Positions 16,679-25,049 of a stretch of DNA of 55,088 bases are shown here, piece after piece. The notes under the pieces were generated by a model. That model did not search any database. It was not told the DNA's origin and saw nothing but the letters and a program-made list of their open reading frames with translations. A program made the translations under genes and the position numbers. Each line of letters opens with the position of its first letter. Positions within the stretch are counted from its first letter, which is position 1. The DNA comes from an uncultured Lachnospiraceae bacterium (GTDB lineage: Bacteria > Bacillota > Clostridia > Lachnospirales > Lachnospiraceae): NCBI GenBank assembly GCA_947174705.1, contig CAMWKB010000006.1, positions 1 to 55,088 of the forward strand, written 5' to 3'.

Positions 16679-17314
16679 ATGAAAAATTATGTTATTACAA
16701 TTTCAAGGGGTTACGGGAGCGGCGGCAGCCATGTTGCAAGAAAAATTTCATCGGAGCTTGGAATTAAATATTATGATGAAGAAATTCTTCAGATGGCGGC
16801 TGACCTTAGCGGAATTAACGAGAGGTACTTTTTTGAAACTAATGAAAAGATAAGAAAGAACATCATTGCGATTAATTCATCCAAGGGAGCGTATGACGGA
16901 AAAGTATATCAGGTAAGCGATAAGAAATATCTTTCTGATGAGAGCTTTTTCAGTTTTAATGCGCAGGTAATAAAAGAGCTTGCCGCTCCGGGAAAGGAAT
17001 CCTGCATCATTATAGGCAAGGCTGCCAATTATGTTCTCAGGGATTTTGATAATGTAGTAAGGATAGATATTCAGGCGCCTAAGGATTTGTGTATTTCAAA
17101 TATTATGGAAAGACTGCAGAAGTCACAGAGCGAGGCCGAGGCTGTAATTGCGAAAACGAATAAGTACCGCTCCAATTATTATAAATATTTTACGGGACAT
17201 AACTGGCTTGACCCTGCACAGTATGATCTGTCCATTAATACCAAAGCGCTGGGTGAAGATTATGCGGTCAAACTTATTATACAGCTTGTAAAGGATAGGG
17301 GGCTCCTTGACTGA
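16679..17314 (+). CDS. Cytidylate-kinase-like protein
   Basis: 211 residues. The P-loop-like start [16 protein letters not shown] (residues 8-23) and Y-Y-D-E-E-I-L match the cytidylate kinase-like family common in Clostridia. A lid region and [10 protein letters not shown] follow. These proteins are a separate branch from true Cmk, and their substrate is not established. An AAGGAGG site precedes the ATG. Its TGA overlaps the ispF ATG (TGATG), so the two are translationally coupled. Confidence 0.85.
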   Translation: MKNYVITISRGYGSGGSHVARKISSELGIKYYDEEILQMAADLSGINERYFFETNEKIRKNIIAINSSKGAYDGKVYQVSDKKYLSDESFFSFNAQVIKELAAPGKESCIIIGKAANYVLRDFDNVVRIDIQAPKDLCISNIMERLQKSQSEAEAVIAKTNKYRSNYYKYFTGHNWLDPAQYDLSINTKALGEDYAVKLIIQLVKDRGLLD

Positions 17315-17868
17315 TGAGGATAGGAATGGGATATGATGTGCACCGCCTTGTAAATGACAGGAAATTAATCCTCGGTGGCGTTGAAATTCCTTATGAAAAG
17401 GGATTATTGGGACACTCCGATGCGGATGTTTTGCTGCATGCCATTATGGATGCTCTTCTTGGGGCGGCAGCGCTTGGCGATATAGGTAAGCATTTTCCGG
17501 ATACGGATGAGAAATACAAGGGGATTTCTTCACTAAAGCTGCTTGAACACGTAGGCAGTCTGTTGGAAGAACATTTGTTCCTGATTGAAAATATTGATGC
17601 GGTCATTATAGCGCAGAGTCCTAAAATGCGCCCATATATTGATTCCATGAGGAATAATATTGCAGATACTTTGAAAATAGACATAACCCAGGTAAATGTA
17701 AAGGCAACGACAGAGGAAGGTCTTGGCTTTACGGGAAACGGAGAAGGAATTTCCGCGCAGGCCATTTGTATGCTTACAAGCCCTATGGAATTATACGATA
17801 AGGATGTGATGTCCGATAGGAAATGCGAGGGCTGCGGGGGTTGTTCAATGTTGCCAAAATCTGAGTAA
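17314..17868 (+). CDS. ispF: 2-C-methyl-D-erythritol 2,4-cyclodiphosphate synthase with Cys-rich tail
   Basis: G-Y-D-V-H (Asp8, His10) and L-L-H-A-I-M-D (His42) are the metal ligands, and [11 protein letters not shown] closes the CDP pocket. The enzyme cyclises CDP-methylerythritol 2-phosphate in the non-mevalonate isoprenoid pathway and works as a trimer. The family normally ends near residue 155-160. Here about 30 residues follow, with three cysteines as C-E-G-C-G-G-C (171, 174, 177). That tail is unusual and could bind a metal or Fe-S cluster. The core is intact, so activity is expected. Confidence 0.93.
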   Translation: MRIGMGYDVHRLVNDRKLILGGVEIPYEKGLLGHSDADVLLHAIMDALLGAAALGDIGKHFPDTDEKYKGISSLKLLEHVGSLLEEHLFLIENIDAVIIAQSPKMRPYIDSMRNNIADTLKIDITQVNVKATTEEGLGFTGNGEGISAQAICMLTSPMELYDKDVMSDRKCEGCGGCSMLPKSE

Positions 17869-17918
17869 TGTGCTAATATAAGGCGAAAAATAGTAATGTC
17901 AAATATAGGAGGTTTGTG

Positions 17919-18875
17919 ATGAAGTACAAGACATTGGTTATGGGAAAGAGTAATTCTGTTATAGATGATTTCTTTATCCATATGGATGATAGTTTTGATG
18001 TGATTTCCTGTTCTACGCGTTATGGAGATATTATCAGACATCTTAAATATTTTGCACCTGATGTTTTGGTATATTGTCTATATAATGAGTCTCAGGAAAG
18101 CATCAGGCAGATGATCACTATTAAACCTTTGATGCAGAAATCCAGAACACCGTTTATAATAATCGGTTCCAAAGAAGATTGTGACGACTTTGAAAGAATG
18201 GCGGTTAATACGGCAGACATGACGTTGACAAAGCCGTTTACGGTTAACTCAATTAAAGAGAAAATTGTAAAGTTCCTGGATGAGAGACAGCCTTATGTGG
18301 AAGCATACAGGGAGAAAAACGGTATATCTGATATAAACGGTTCGGATAATAAGGAGATTGAGGAAGTAGATATTTCTTCGCTTAAAAATGCGCTTTCATC
18401 ACTTGAAGCAGCGCTTAACTCAACGGATGGGGTTCCCGGACAAAATACTGTCCAAAACTCTCAAGTTGATTCAGAACATGAAACGAAAACGGAAGCTGAA
18501 ACCGTATCGAATGAACGCAAGCACATTTTGGTTGTAGATGATGATCCCATTATGTTAAAGACCGTAAAAGAGCAGCTTCATGATGAATATGATGTCGGGA
18601 TGGCAATAAACGGCAAAATTGCAATGAAGTTTTTGGAGCGTAAACGGACGGATTTAGTATTATTGGATTATGAAATGCCGGGAGAAAACGGACCTGCAGT
18701 TTTAGCCAAAATACGTGAAAATGATGAACTCAAGGATATACCGGTAGTCTTTTTGACCGGGGTTTCTGACAGGGATAAAATTAAAGAGGCAATAGCTTTA
18801 AGACCACAGGGCTATTTATTAAAGCCCATTGACCACAATAAGTTAATGGAGACTATAAATAATTTCGTTCGGTAA
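17919..18875 (+). CDS. Response regulator with two receiver-like domains
   Basis: 318 residues. The N-terminal 120 residues look like a receiver fold without the acidic pocket (a pseudo-receiver ending in the T-K-P-F switch). An acidic linker of about 50 residues follows. The C-terminal receiver is complete: V-V-D-D-D near residue 205, phospho-acceptor Asp250 in L-L-D-Y-E-M-P-G, T-G near 275 and the Lys in L-L-K-P-I. There is no output domain, so it probably passes phosphate or acts by protein contact. ATG 17919 is preferred over GTG 17916, since AGGAGG is six bases before it. It is 26 bases upstream of the hybrid kinase, its obvious partner. Confidence 0.85.
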   Translation: MKYKTLVMGKSNSVIDDFFIHMDDSFDVISCSTRYGDIIRHLKYFAPDVLVYCLYNESQESIRQMITIKPLMQKSRTPFIIIGSKEDCDDFERMAVNTADMTLTKPFTVNSIKEKIVKFLDERQPYVEAYREKNGISDINGSDNKEIEEVDISSLKNALSSLEAALNSTDGVPGQNTVQNSQVDSEHETKTEAETVSNERKHILVVDDDPIMLKTVKEQLHDEYDVGMAINGKIAMKFLERKRTDLVLLDYEMPGENGPAVLAKIRENDELKDIPVVFLTGVSDRDKIKEAIALRPQGYLLKPIDHNKLMETINNFVR

Positions 18876-18901
18876 AATTTTACATAGAATAGGTGATTTT
18901 T

Positions 18902-21598
18902 ATGGATAGGGATTATGAATTATATTTAACAGATTTAATAGACAGGGATGTACTTCAGAGACTGCAGGACGCCTTTGCCAAGCAGACGGGCATTGCGGCG
19001 CTGACAACGGATAGAAACGGTATTCCGGTTACCGAAGGTACTAATTTTTCGGATTTTTGTACAAAATATACCAGAAATTCACCGGTTGGCTGTATGCATT
19101 GTACCCAGTGCGACAAAGAAGGTGCAGAACAGGCAATGAGAAGGGGAAAGGCAACGGCTTACTATTGCCATGCCGGACTTGTGGATTTCGCTGCCCCAAT
19201 TGTTGCAAACGGTAAGATGGTGGGCTGTTTTATCGGCGGACAGGTACTTACTACCCCGCCGGATGAAGAACAGATTAAAAAAATAGCCAGGGAAATAGAT
19301 GTGGATCCTGACGAATACTACGAGGCCGCATGCAAGGTTAAAATTGTGGATAAGGAATCCATAGATAACGCCACCGATTTCCTTGGCACAATTGCCGGCG
19401 TACTGTCGGATATGGCATATAATGAATACTGCGTACAGCGTGCCAATCTGGACCTGGAAAGAACCTCTAATATGAAGTCTGATTTTCTTGCCAATATGAG
19501 CCATGAGATCAGGACGCCTATGAATGCGGTTATAGGTATGGCGGAAATGGCGCTGCGTGAGGAACTTCCGCCCGCTGCGAAAGAATATATCTTACAGATT
19601 AAGGAATCGGGTAAGGCATTACTAACCATTATCAATGACATTTTAGACTTTTCTAAGATTGAATCGGGTAAGATGGATATAAACGTCATTGATTACGAGC
19701 CTATGTCAGTGATAAGCGATGTTACCAATATTGTTATGACAAGGCTTAAGGGTAAAGAGGTTGAATTGATACTGGATATTTCGCCCAGTTTGCCCAATAA
19801 ACTTTTAGGAGATAATATAAGAATTAAGCAGGTTCTTCTTAATATAGCAAATAATGCGGCGAAATTTACCAACATGGGCAGAATTTTGATAAAAATGGAT
19901 TATATGAATTCGGCGCCTGATGAGATTGAACTGCAGGTTTCTGTAGAGGATACGGGAATTGGTATTAAAAAAGAAGATATGGATAAGCTGTTTAAGTCTT
20001 TCCAGCAGGTTGATAGTAAACGGAACCGTAATATTGAAGGAACCGGGCTTGGACTTGCCATATCACAACAGCTTTTGGAATTGATGAAGGGAAATATATG
20101 GGTAGAGAGCGAGTATGAAAAGGGAAGTAAGTTTTCTTTCACAATTCCGCAGAAAATAGTTGACGATACACCGTCAATCACAGTAAAAGATTCAGAAAAC
20201 ATTATGGCTGCAGGTATTATTTCCAACCAGTATGTAAAAGAGCGTCTAAGCTCGGACATGAACAGACTGGGCGTGGAATATATGGAGTTGGGTTCAAATA
20301 CCGATTTCGGGGGATTTCAGGGAGATAAGCAGATTTTTCTTTTTATAGAGCAACCGGCTTTGTCTGAGCCTCTCGAGGAATTTATAAAGAATAATCCGCA
20401 GATTACGGCGGTGCTCTTAGTTGACTTTTTTGATCATAATGAGTATGAGGACATACCGAATATGCTTATAGTAAAAAAGCCTCTTTCAATATTAACTATT
20501 GCCATGATACTTAATAATGAAGAAGTTAGTATTTCCGATAATGAGGGGGCAATGCTTGAATTTGAATTTGTGGCTCCGGATGCCAAAGTACTTATAGTGG
20601 ATGATAACGAAGTTAACCTTACCGTAGCGGAGGGGCTTTTAAGACCGCTTAATATGAAGGTTGACAGGGCAAGCAGCGGTATGGAAGCAATAGATAAAAT
20701 CGGAAGAATACACTATGATATTATATTCATGGATCATATGATGCCGGAGCTTGACGGCGTGGAAACCACACGTATTATCAGGCGGCTGCATCCGGATTAT
20801 GACGATGTTCCGATCATTGCCCTTACAGCCAATGCAGTAGAGGGAACCAAGGAAAAATTCTGTGAAGAAGGAATGAATGACTTCGTTGCCAAACCGATTG
20901 AGCTGCGTATACTGATATCTAAATTAAGACAGTGGCTGCCCATAGAAAAGATACATAAGGTATATAAAAGCCAGAGCAGCGAACCCAAAGATAAAAAGGA
21001 TATTAATATTTCAGTGGGTGATCTGGACGTGGAATTTGCTTTGAAGTTCCTCGGCAGTGAAGATTTATTCTGGACTATCCTAAAGGCATATTACCGTACA
21101 ATTGAGAAAAAAGCCAATCTTATTAAGTCTTATGAGGAAAATAATGACTGGCCGGCTTATACCATAGAGGTTCATGCACTGAAAAGTTCGTCTAAGCAGA
21201 TAGGCGCCGTGAAGCTTTCCGATGAAGCAGCAGAGCTTGAAAAAGCAGGAAATGCAAGGAATTCCGATTTTATACACAGTAAGACCGACGAAATGCTTGA
21301 GCATTACAGAAGCTACATAAAAATACTTGCTCCGTTCTGCGCGGAAGAGGAAGTCAGCAAAGATGATAAGAAGAATGTTTCTTTCTCAATACTGATTGAA
21401 AATTTCGCAAATATGAGAACTGCCATTGAGAATCTTGACTTTGACGAGATGGAGAGGGTGCTTAAAAAAATGGACGAATACAAGTATATAGCATGGCAGC
21501 AGAAGTTTTTTGACCGGCTCAAAGAGGCGGTGGAAGAGATTGATGTGGACAGATGCGAAGAAGTAATTAAGGAATGGGGAAACACGTTGGTTAAGTAA
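18902..21598 (+). CDS. PocR-domain hybrid histidine kinase with receiver and Hpt domains
   Basis: About 898 residues and no membrane segment. Domains in order: PocR sensory domain (about 5-180, with Cys-rich C-M-H-C-T-Q-C and C-H-A-G-L-V-D-F); HisKA with His201 in M-S-H-E-I-R-T-P; HATPase with N-box N-N-A-A-K-F and D-T-G-I-G, G-T-G-L-G-L; a degenerate receiver (about 440-545); a true receiver with Asp611 in M-D-H-M-M-P-E-L-D-G; and Hpt with His758 in V-H-A-L-K-S. PocR domains sense small hydrocarbon derivatives. The multi-step relay probably ends on the neighbouring two-receiver protein. ATG 18902 is chosen with AGGTGAT upstream. Confidence 0.9.
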   Translation: MDRDYELYLTDLIDRDVLQRLQDAFAKQTGIAALTTDRNGIPVTEGTNFSDFCTKYTRNSPVGCMHCTQCDKEGAEQAMRRGKATAYYCHAGLVDFAAPIVANGKMVGCFIGGQVLTTPPDEEQIKKIAREIDVDPDEYYEAACKVKIVDKESIDNATDFLGTIAGVLSDMAYNEYCVQRANLDLERTSNMKSDFLANMSHEIRTPMNAVIGMAEMALREELPPAAKEYILQIKESGKALLTIINDILDFSKIESGKMDINVIDYEPMSVISDVTNIVMTRLKGKEVELILDISPSLPNKLLGDNIRIKQVLLNIANNAAKFTNMGRILIKMDYMNSAPDEIELQVSVEDTGIGIKKEDMDKLFKSFQQVDSKRNRNIEGTGLGLAISQQLLELMKGNIWVESEYEKGSKFSFTIPQKIVDDTPSITVKDSENIMAAGIISNQYVKERLSSDMNRLGVEYMELGSNTDFGGFQGDKQIFLFIEQPALSEPLEEFIKNNPQITAVLLVDFFDHNEYEDIPNMLIVKKPLSILTIAMILNNEEVSISDNEGAMLEFEFVAPDAKVLIVDDNEVNLTVAEGLLRPLNMKVDRASSGMEAIDKIGRIHYDIIFMDHMMPELDGVETTRIIRRLHPDYDDVPIIALTANAVEGTKEKFCEEGMNDFVAKPIELRILISKLRQWLPIEKIHKVYKSQSSEPKDKKDINISVGDLDVEFALKFLGSEDLFWTILKAYYRTIEKKANLIKSYEENNDWPAYTIEVHALKSSSKQIGAVKLSDEAAELEKAGNARNSDFIHSKTDEMLEHYRSYIKILAPFCAEEEVSKDDKKNVSFSILIENFANMRTAIENLDFDEMERVLKKMDEYKYIAWQQKFFDRLKEAVEEIDVDRCEEVIKEWGNTLVK

Positions 21599-21604
21599 TC
21601 CCGC

Positions 21605-21633
21605 TTGACAAAAAAATATATTTTGCATATTCT
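21605..21633 (+). promoter_or_regulatory. Promoter of the cysE-cysS operon
   Basis: TTGACA (21605-21610), 17 bases, TATTCT (21628-21633). It lies directly after the hybrid-kinase stop codon and leaves a leader of about 100 bases before cysE. Confidence 0.65.
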
Positions 21634-21653
21634 GATAGTAATAGAGTAAAACG

Positions 21654-21702
21654 GCGGATAATTTCGTTCCTCATATTGCAGGAGACAGGTTATCCGCTTT
21701 TT
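21654..21702 (+). terminator. Terminator-like hairpin in the cysE leader
   Basis: GCGGATAA (21654-21661) pairs exactly with TTATCCGC (21690-21697) around a 28-base loop, followed by five T. As it lies between the promoter and cysE it can act as an attenuator; it could also terminate the upstream kinase transcript. No T-box core is visible. Confidence 0.6.
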
Positions 21703-21737
21703 ACCTAATTTAATATGAAGGAGTATGATGATAGGAA

Positions 21738-22415
21738 ATGGGTCTTATTAGTCACATACGTGAAGAGATAAAGGTTATAAAAGAACGTGACCCTGCAATC
21801 CATTCTAATTTAGAGGTCTTTCTTTATCCGAGTTTCAAGGTAATGATATACTACCGCATAGCTCACCGGATGTATGAGAAAAAGCATTATTTTCTCGCCA
21901 GATGGATATCCCAGAAGGGAGCGCGTAAAACCGGTATAGAAATTCACCCCGGAGCAAAGATTGGCAAGGGTTTCTTTATAGATCATGGAAATGGCGTTAT
22001 AATAGGTGAGACGACTATAATCGGAGATAACGTAACCCTTTATCAGGGCGTGACTCTTGGAGGTACGGGTAAAGAGCACGGAAAGAGGCATCCGACTGTA
22101 GGAAACAATGTAATGATAAGTACGGGAGCTAAGGTACTTGGTTCTTTTACAATAGGAGATAACAGTAAGATTGGCGCGGGAAGCGTAGTGCTTAAAGAGG
22201 TTCCGCCAAACTCTACGGTAGTCGGCGTGCCGGGACGTGTAGTGAAGCGGGGAAATATTACGTTTCCACAGGAAGAAATGGACCAGATTAATCTGCCCGA
22301 CCCTGTTATGGAAGATTTAGCCGTATTACAGCATGAGAACGAAGAGCTGACTAACCGCCTGATTGACTTAGAGAGGCAGGTAAGGACGCTTCTAAAAAAT
22401 AAAGACATGGAATGA
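21738..22415 (+). CDS. cysE: Serine O-acetyltransferase
   Basis: 225 residues with the short EpsC/CysE-type N-terminus (R-D-P-A-I-H-S-N-L-E), then the left-handed beta-helix of hexapeptide repeats: I-E-I-H-P-G-A-K-I-G, the catalytic I-D-H-G-N-G-V-I-I-G-E, and T-L-G-G-T-G-K-E-H-G-K-R-H-P. It makes O-acetylserine from serine and acetyl-CoA for cysteine synthesis. The C-terminal 40 residues are a charged coiled coil. The ATG at 21738 has only a distant GAAGGAG (14 bases), and an eight-codon frame starting at 21725 overlaps it. It is in one operon with cysS, which needs the cysteine it helps make. Confidence 0.93.
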   Translation: MGLISHIREEIKVIKERDPAIHSNLEVFLYPSFKVMIYYRIAHRMYEKKHYFLARWISQKGARKTGIEIHPGAKIGKGFFIDHGNGVIIGETTIIGDNVTLYQGVTLGGTGKEHGKRHPTVGNNVMISTGAKVLGSFTIGDNSKIGAGSVVLKEVPPNSTVVGVPGRVVKRGNITFPQEEMDQINLPDPVMEDLAVLQHENEELTNRLIDLERQVRTLLKNKDME

Positions 22416-22424
22416 GGGATTATT

Positions 22425-23843
22425 ATGAAAATATACAATACATTATCTAAGAGAAAAGAAGAATTCGAGCCTATCTGCGAAGGAAAGGTAAGAATGTATG
22501 TATGCGGGCCTACGGTCTACAACCTTATTCATATAGGAAATGCCAGACCAATGATAGTGTTTGATACGGTTAGAAGATACATGGAGTATAAGGGGCTGGA
22601 TGTAAATTATGTGTCCAATTTTACGGACGTGGATGACAAAATTATCAAGAAAGCGAATGAGGAAGGCGTTGAGCCGTCCGTAATTTCGGAGCGTTATATT
22701 GAAGAGTGTAAAAAAGACATGAAGGCGCTTAATGTAAAGCCCGCGACCACTCACCCCTTGGCTACCAATGAAATAGATGGTATGTTAGAAATGATAGAGA
22801 CACTTTTAGAAAAAGGTCACGCTTATGTGGCATCAGACGGTACGGTATATTATAAGACAAGAAGTTTTAAGGACTATGGTAAACTCTCGCACAAGAATCT
22901 TGACGATTTGCGCGGCGGTAACCGTTCGCTTCTGGTATCCGGCGAGGACCAGAAAGAAGACCCGCTTGACTTCGTGCTTTGGAAGCCCAAGAAAGAAGGG
23001 GAGCCATACTGGGAGGCACCCTGGTGTGACGGCCGTCCGGGCTGGCATATAGAATGTTCGGTTATGAGCAAGAGATATCTTGGAGATGAAATTGATATCC
23101 ATGCCGGCGGGGAAGATTTGATTTTCCCACATCATGAGAACGAAATTGCACAGTCCGAGGCAGCAAACGAAAAACCGTTTGCGAAATACTGGATGCACAA
23201 CGGATTTTTGAATATAGACAATAAGAAGATGTCCAAATCCGCAGGAAACTTTTTCACAGTAAGGGATATTAGTGAGAAGTACGATTTACAGGTACTTCGT
23301 TTCTTCATGCTCTCTGCACATTACAGAAGCCCCTTGAATTTCAGCGAGGAGCTTATGGAAGCGGCCAAGAACGGGTACGAGAGGATTGTCACCTGCGTTT
23401 CTAACTTGAATTACCTTATAGAGAAGGCTGAAATAAACGAAATAGATGCAGCTGGAGATAATGAGCGTTCATATCTTGAAGAGGCAAAAAGCTATATAGC
23501 TAAGTTTGAAGAGGCAATGGAGGATGACTTTAATACGGCAGACGCTATTTCGTCAATTTTTGAACTTGTAAAGTATGCTAATACAAAGGCTTCGGAAAAC
23601 AGCAGTAAAGAATTTTTGACGCAGCTTAAGAAAGAGATACTCATGCTTTCTGATATATGCGGCTTGATTGTGGAAAAAGAAGATGAGATTCTGGATGATG
23701 AAATAGAGGCTCTTATTCAGGAAAGACAGGATGCAAGAAAGGCAAAGAATTTTGCAAGAGCAGATGAGATACGTGATAATCTGCTTAAACAGGGAATTAT
23801 TCTGGAAGATACACGAGAAGGCGTAAAATGGAAGAGGGCATAA
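22425..23843 (+). CDS. cysS: Cysteinyl-tRNA synthetase
   Basis: 472 residues. Class I signatures H-I-G-N-A-R (about residues 38-43) and K-M-S-K-S (about 269-273) are present. The zinc ligands appear as C-G-P-T-V near 28, C-S in W-H-I-E-C-S, and H-H-E-N-E. It charges tRNA-Cys. It starts 10 bases after cysE. Its 3' end overlaps mrnC by 16 bases, giving the classic Firmicutes order cysE-cysS-mrnC-rlmB. Confidence 0.96.
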   Translation: MKIYNTLSKRKEEFEPICEGKVRMYVCGPTVYNLIHIGNARPMIVFDTVRRYMEYKGLDVNYVSNFTDVDDKIIKKANEEGVEPSVISERYIEECKKDMKALNVKPATTHPLATNEIDGMLEMIETLLEKGHAYVASDGTVYYKTRSFKDYGKLSHKNLDDLRGGNRSLLVSGEDQKEDPLDFVLWKPKKEGEPYWEAPWCDGRPGWHIECSVMSKRYLGDEIDIHAGGEDLIFPHHENEIAQSEAANEKPFAKYWMHNGFLNIDNKKMSKSAGNFFTVRDISEKYDLQVLRFFMLSAHYRSPLNFSEELMEAAKNGYERIVTCVSNLNYLIEKAEINEIDAAGDNERSYLEEAKSYIAKFEEAMEDDFNTADAISSIFELVKYANTKASENSSKEFLTQLKKEILMLSDICGLIVEKEDEILDDEIEALIQERQDARKAKNFARADEIRDNLLKQGIILEDTREGVKWKRA

Positions 23844-24268
23844 CTTTTTTAGATGAAATTAAGAGAAAATTTGATTGTAAGGCGGCGGATATAAGGACTT
23901 ATTCGCCCCTTACATTAGCTTATATCGGGGATGCGGTTTATGACTTGATTATCCGCAGCGTAATTGTGGAAAGGGCTAATATGCAGCCCGCTAAACTCCA
24001 CAAAACGGTAATACGTTATGTCAATGCCAAAACGCAGGCAAAGATGATTGAAGCAATCGAGGATGAATTAAGCGAAGAAGAAACCGCAGTATACCACCGC
24101 GGACGGAATGCAAAATCCTACACTACCGCAAAGAATGCGTCTGTTGCAGACTACCGTAAGGCAACCGGATTGGAAGCATTATTCGGGTATCTTTATTTAA
24201 AAGACGAGACGGACAGGCTGCTTTCACTGATAAGTATGGCTTTTGATAAGATGGGGACAACAATATGA
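23828..24268 (+). CDS. mrnC: Mini-ribonuclease III
   Basis: 146 residues, an RNase III catalytic domain without the double-stranded-RNA-binding domain. Y-I-G-D-A-V-Y-D-L is the RNase III signature and holds the catalytic Asp; a second acidic site lies in the C-terminal third. The family matures the 23S rRNA ends. Its ATG lies inside the last codons of cysS (16-base overlap), so translation is coupled. Confidence 0.92.
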   Translation: MEEGITFLDEIKRKFDCKAADIRTYSPLTLAYIGDAVYDLIIRSVIVERANMQPAKLHKTVIRYVNAKTQAKMIEAIEDELSEEETAVYHRGRNAKSYTTAKNASVADYRKATGLEALFGYLYLKDETDRLLSLISMAFDKMGTTI

Positions 24269-24308
24269 GGTTTGTGAACGGTTGTTCGTAGGCATGAAAG
24301 GAGCAACA

Positions 24309-25049
24309 ATGGGATATACGGAATCGAAGATAGAGGGACGGAATGCCGTGATTGAGGCATTTCGCTCAGGAAAGACTATTGATAAGCTATATATACTTGA
24401 TAATTGTCAGGATGGGCCGATCATGACGATAAAGAGAGAGGCTAAGAAGCAGGATTGTCTGGTTAAGTATGTAAAAAGGGAGAAACTCGATCAACTTTCA
24501 GAGACGGGAAAACATCAGGGAGTAGTCGCAATAACGTCGGCTTATGAGTACGCCAGTGTAGAGGATATATTGGAAAATGCGAGAAAGAAGGGGGAAGACC
24601 CTTTTATTTTGTTGTTGGACAGTATTGAAGACCCTCACAATCTTGGGGCTATAATAAGGACTGCAAACCAGGCAGGCGCGCATGGAGTCATTATTCCCAA
24701 AAACCGCGCGGTCGGTTTGACGGCGGCAGTTGCAAGAACTTCTGCGGGGGCGCTAAATTATACTCCGGTTGCAAAAGTGACTAATTTAGGCAAAACAATA
24801 GAAGAACTGAAGAAGGAAGGTTTGTGGTTCGTTTGTGCCGATATGTCCGGTACGACGATGTATCAGCTTGATTTGAAAGGTCCAATCGGACTTGTGGTAG
24901 GCAGTGAAGGCGAAGGCGTAGGAAGATTAGTAAAGGAGAAATGTGATTTCACTGCATCCATCCCCATGAAAGGAGATATTGATTCTCTGAATGTTTCGGT
25001 AGCGGCCGGGGTGCTTGCATATGAAATCGTAAGACAAAGGTTGGCATAA
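24309..25049 (+). CDS. rlmB: 23S rRNA (guanosine-2'-O)-methyltransferase RlmB
   Basis: 246 residues in the SpoU (SPOUT) family. The N-terminal substrate domain begins I-E-G-R-N-A-V-I-E-A-F. The knotted methyltransferase domain shows D-P-H-N-L-G-A-I-I-R-T-A (motif 1), V-V-G-S-E-G-E-G-V (motif 2) and I-P-M-K-G...S-L-N-V-S-V-A (motif 3). It should methylate G2251 (E. coli numbering) in the ribosomal P-loop. The ATG at 24309 has AAAGGAG six bases upstream; the longer in-frame start at 24243 does not match the family. Confidence 0.93.
   Translation: MGYTESKIEGRNAVIEAFRSGKTIDKLYILDNCQDGPIMTIKREAKKQDCLVKYVKREKLDQLSETGKHQGVVAITSAYEYASVEDILENARKKGEDPFILLLDSIEDPHNLGAIIRTANQAGAHGVIIPKNRAVGLTAAVARTSAGALNYTPVAKVTNLGKTIEELKKEGLWFVCADMSGTTMYQLDLKGPIGLVVGSEGEGVGRLVKEKCDFTASIPMKGDIDSLNVSVAAGVLAYEIVRQRLA

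Noticed and set aside
21634-21737. A T-box riboswitch for cysE-cysS
   Set aside because: The leader is too short and lacks the conserved T-box core; only a simple hairpin is present.
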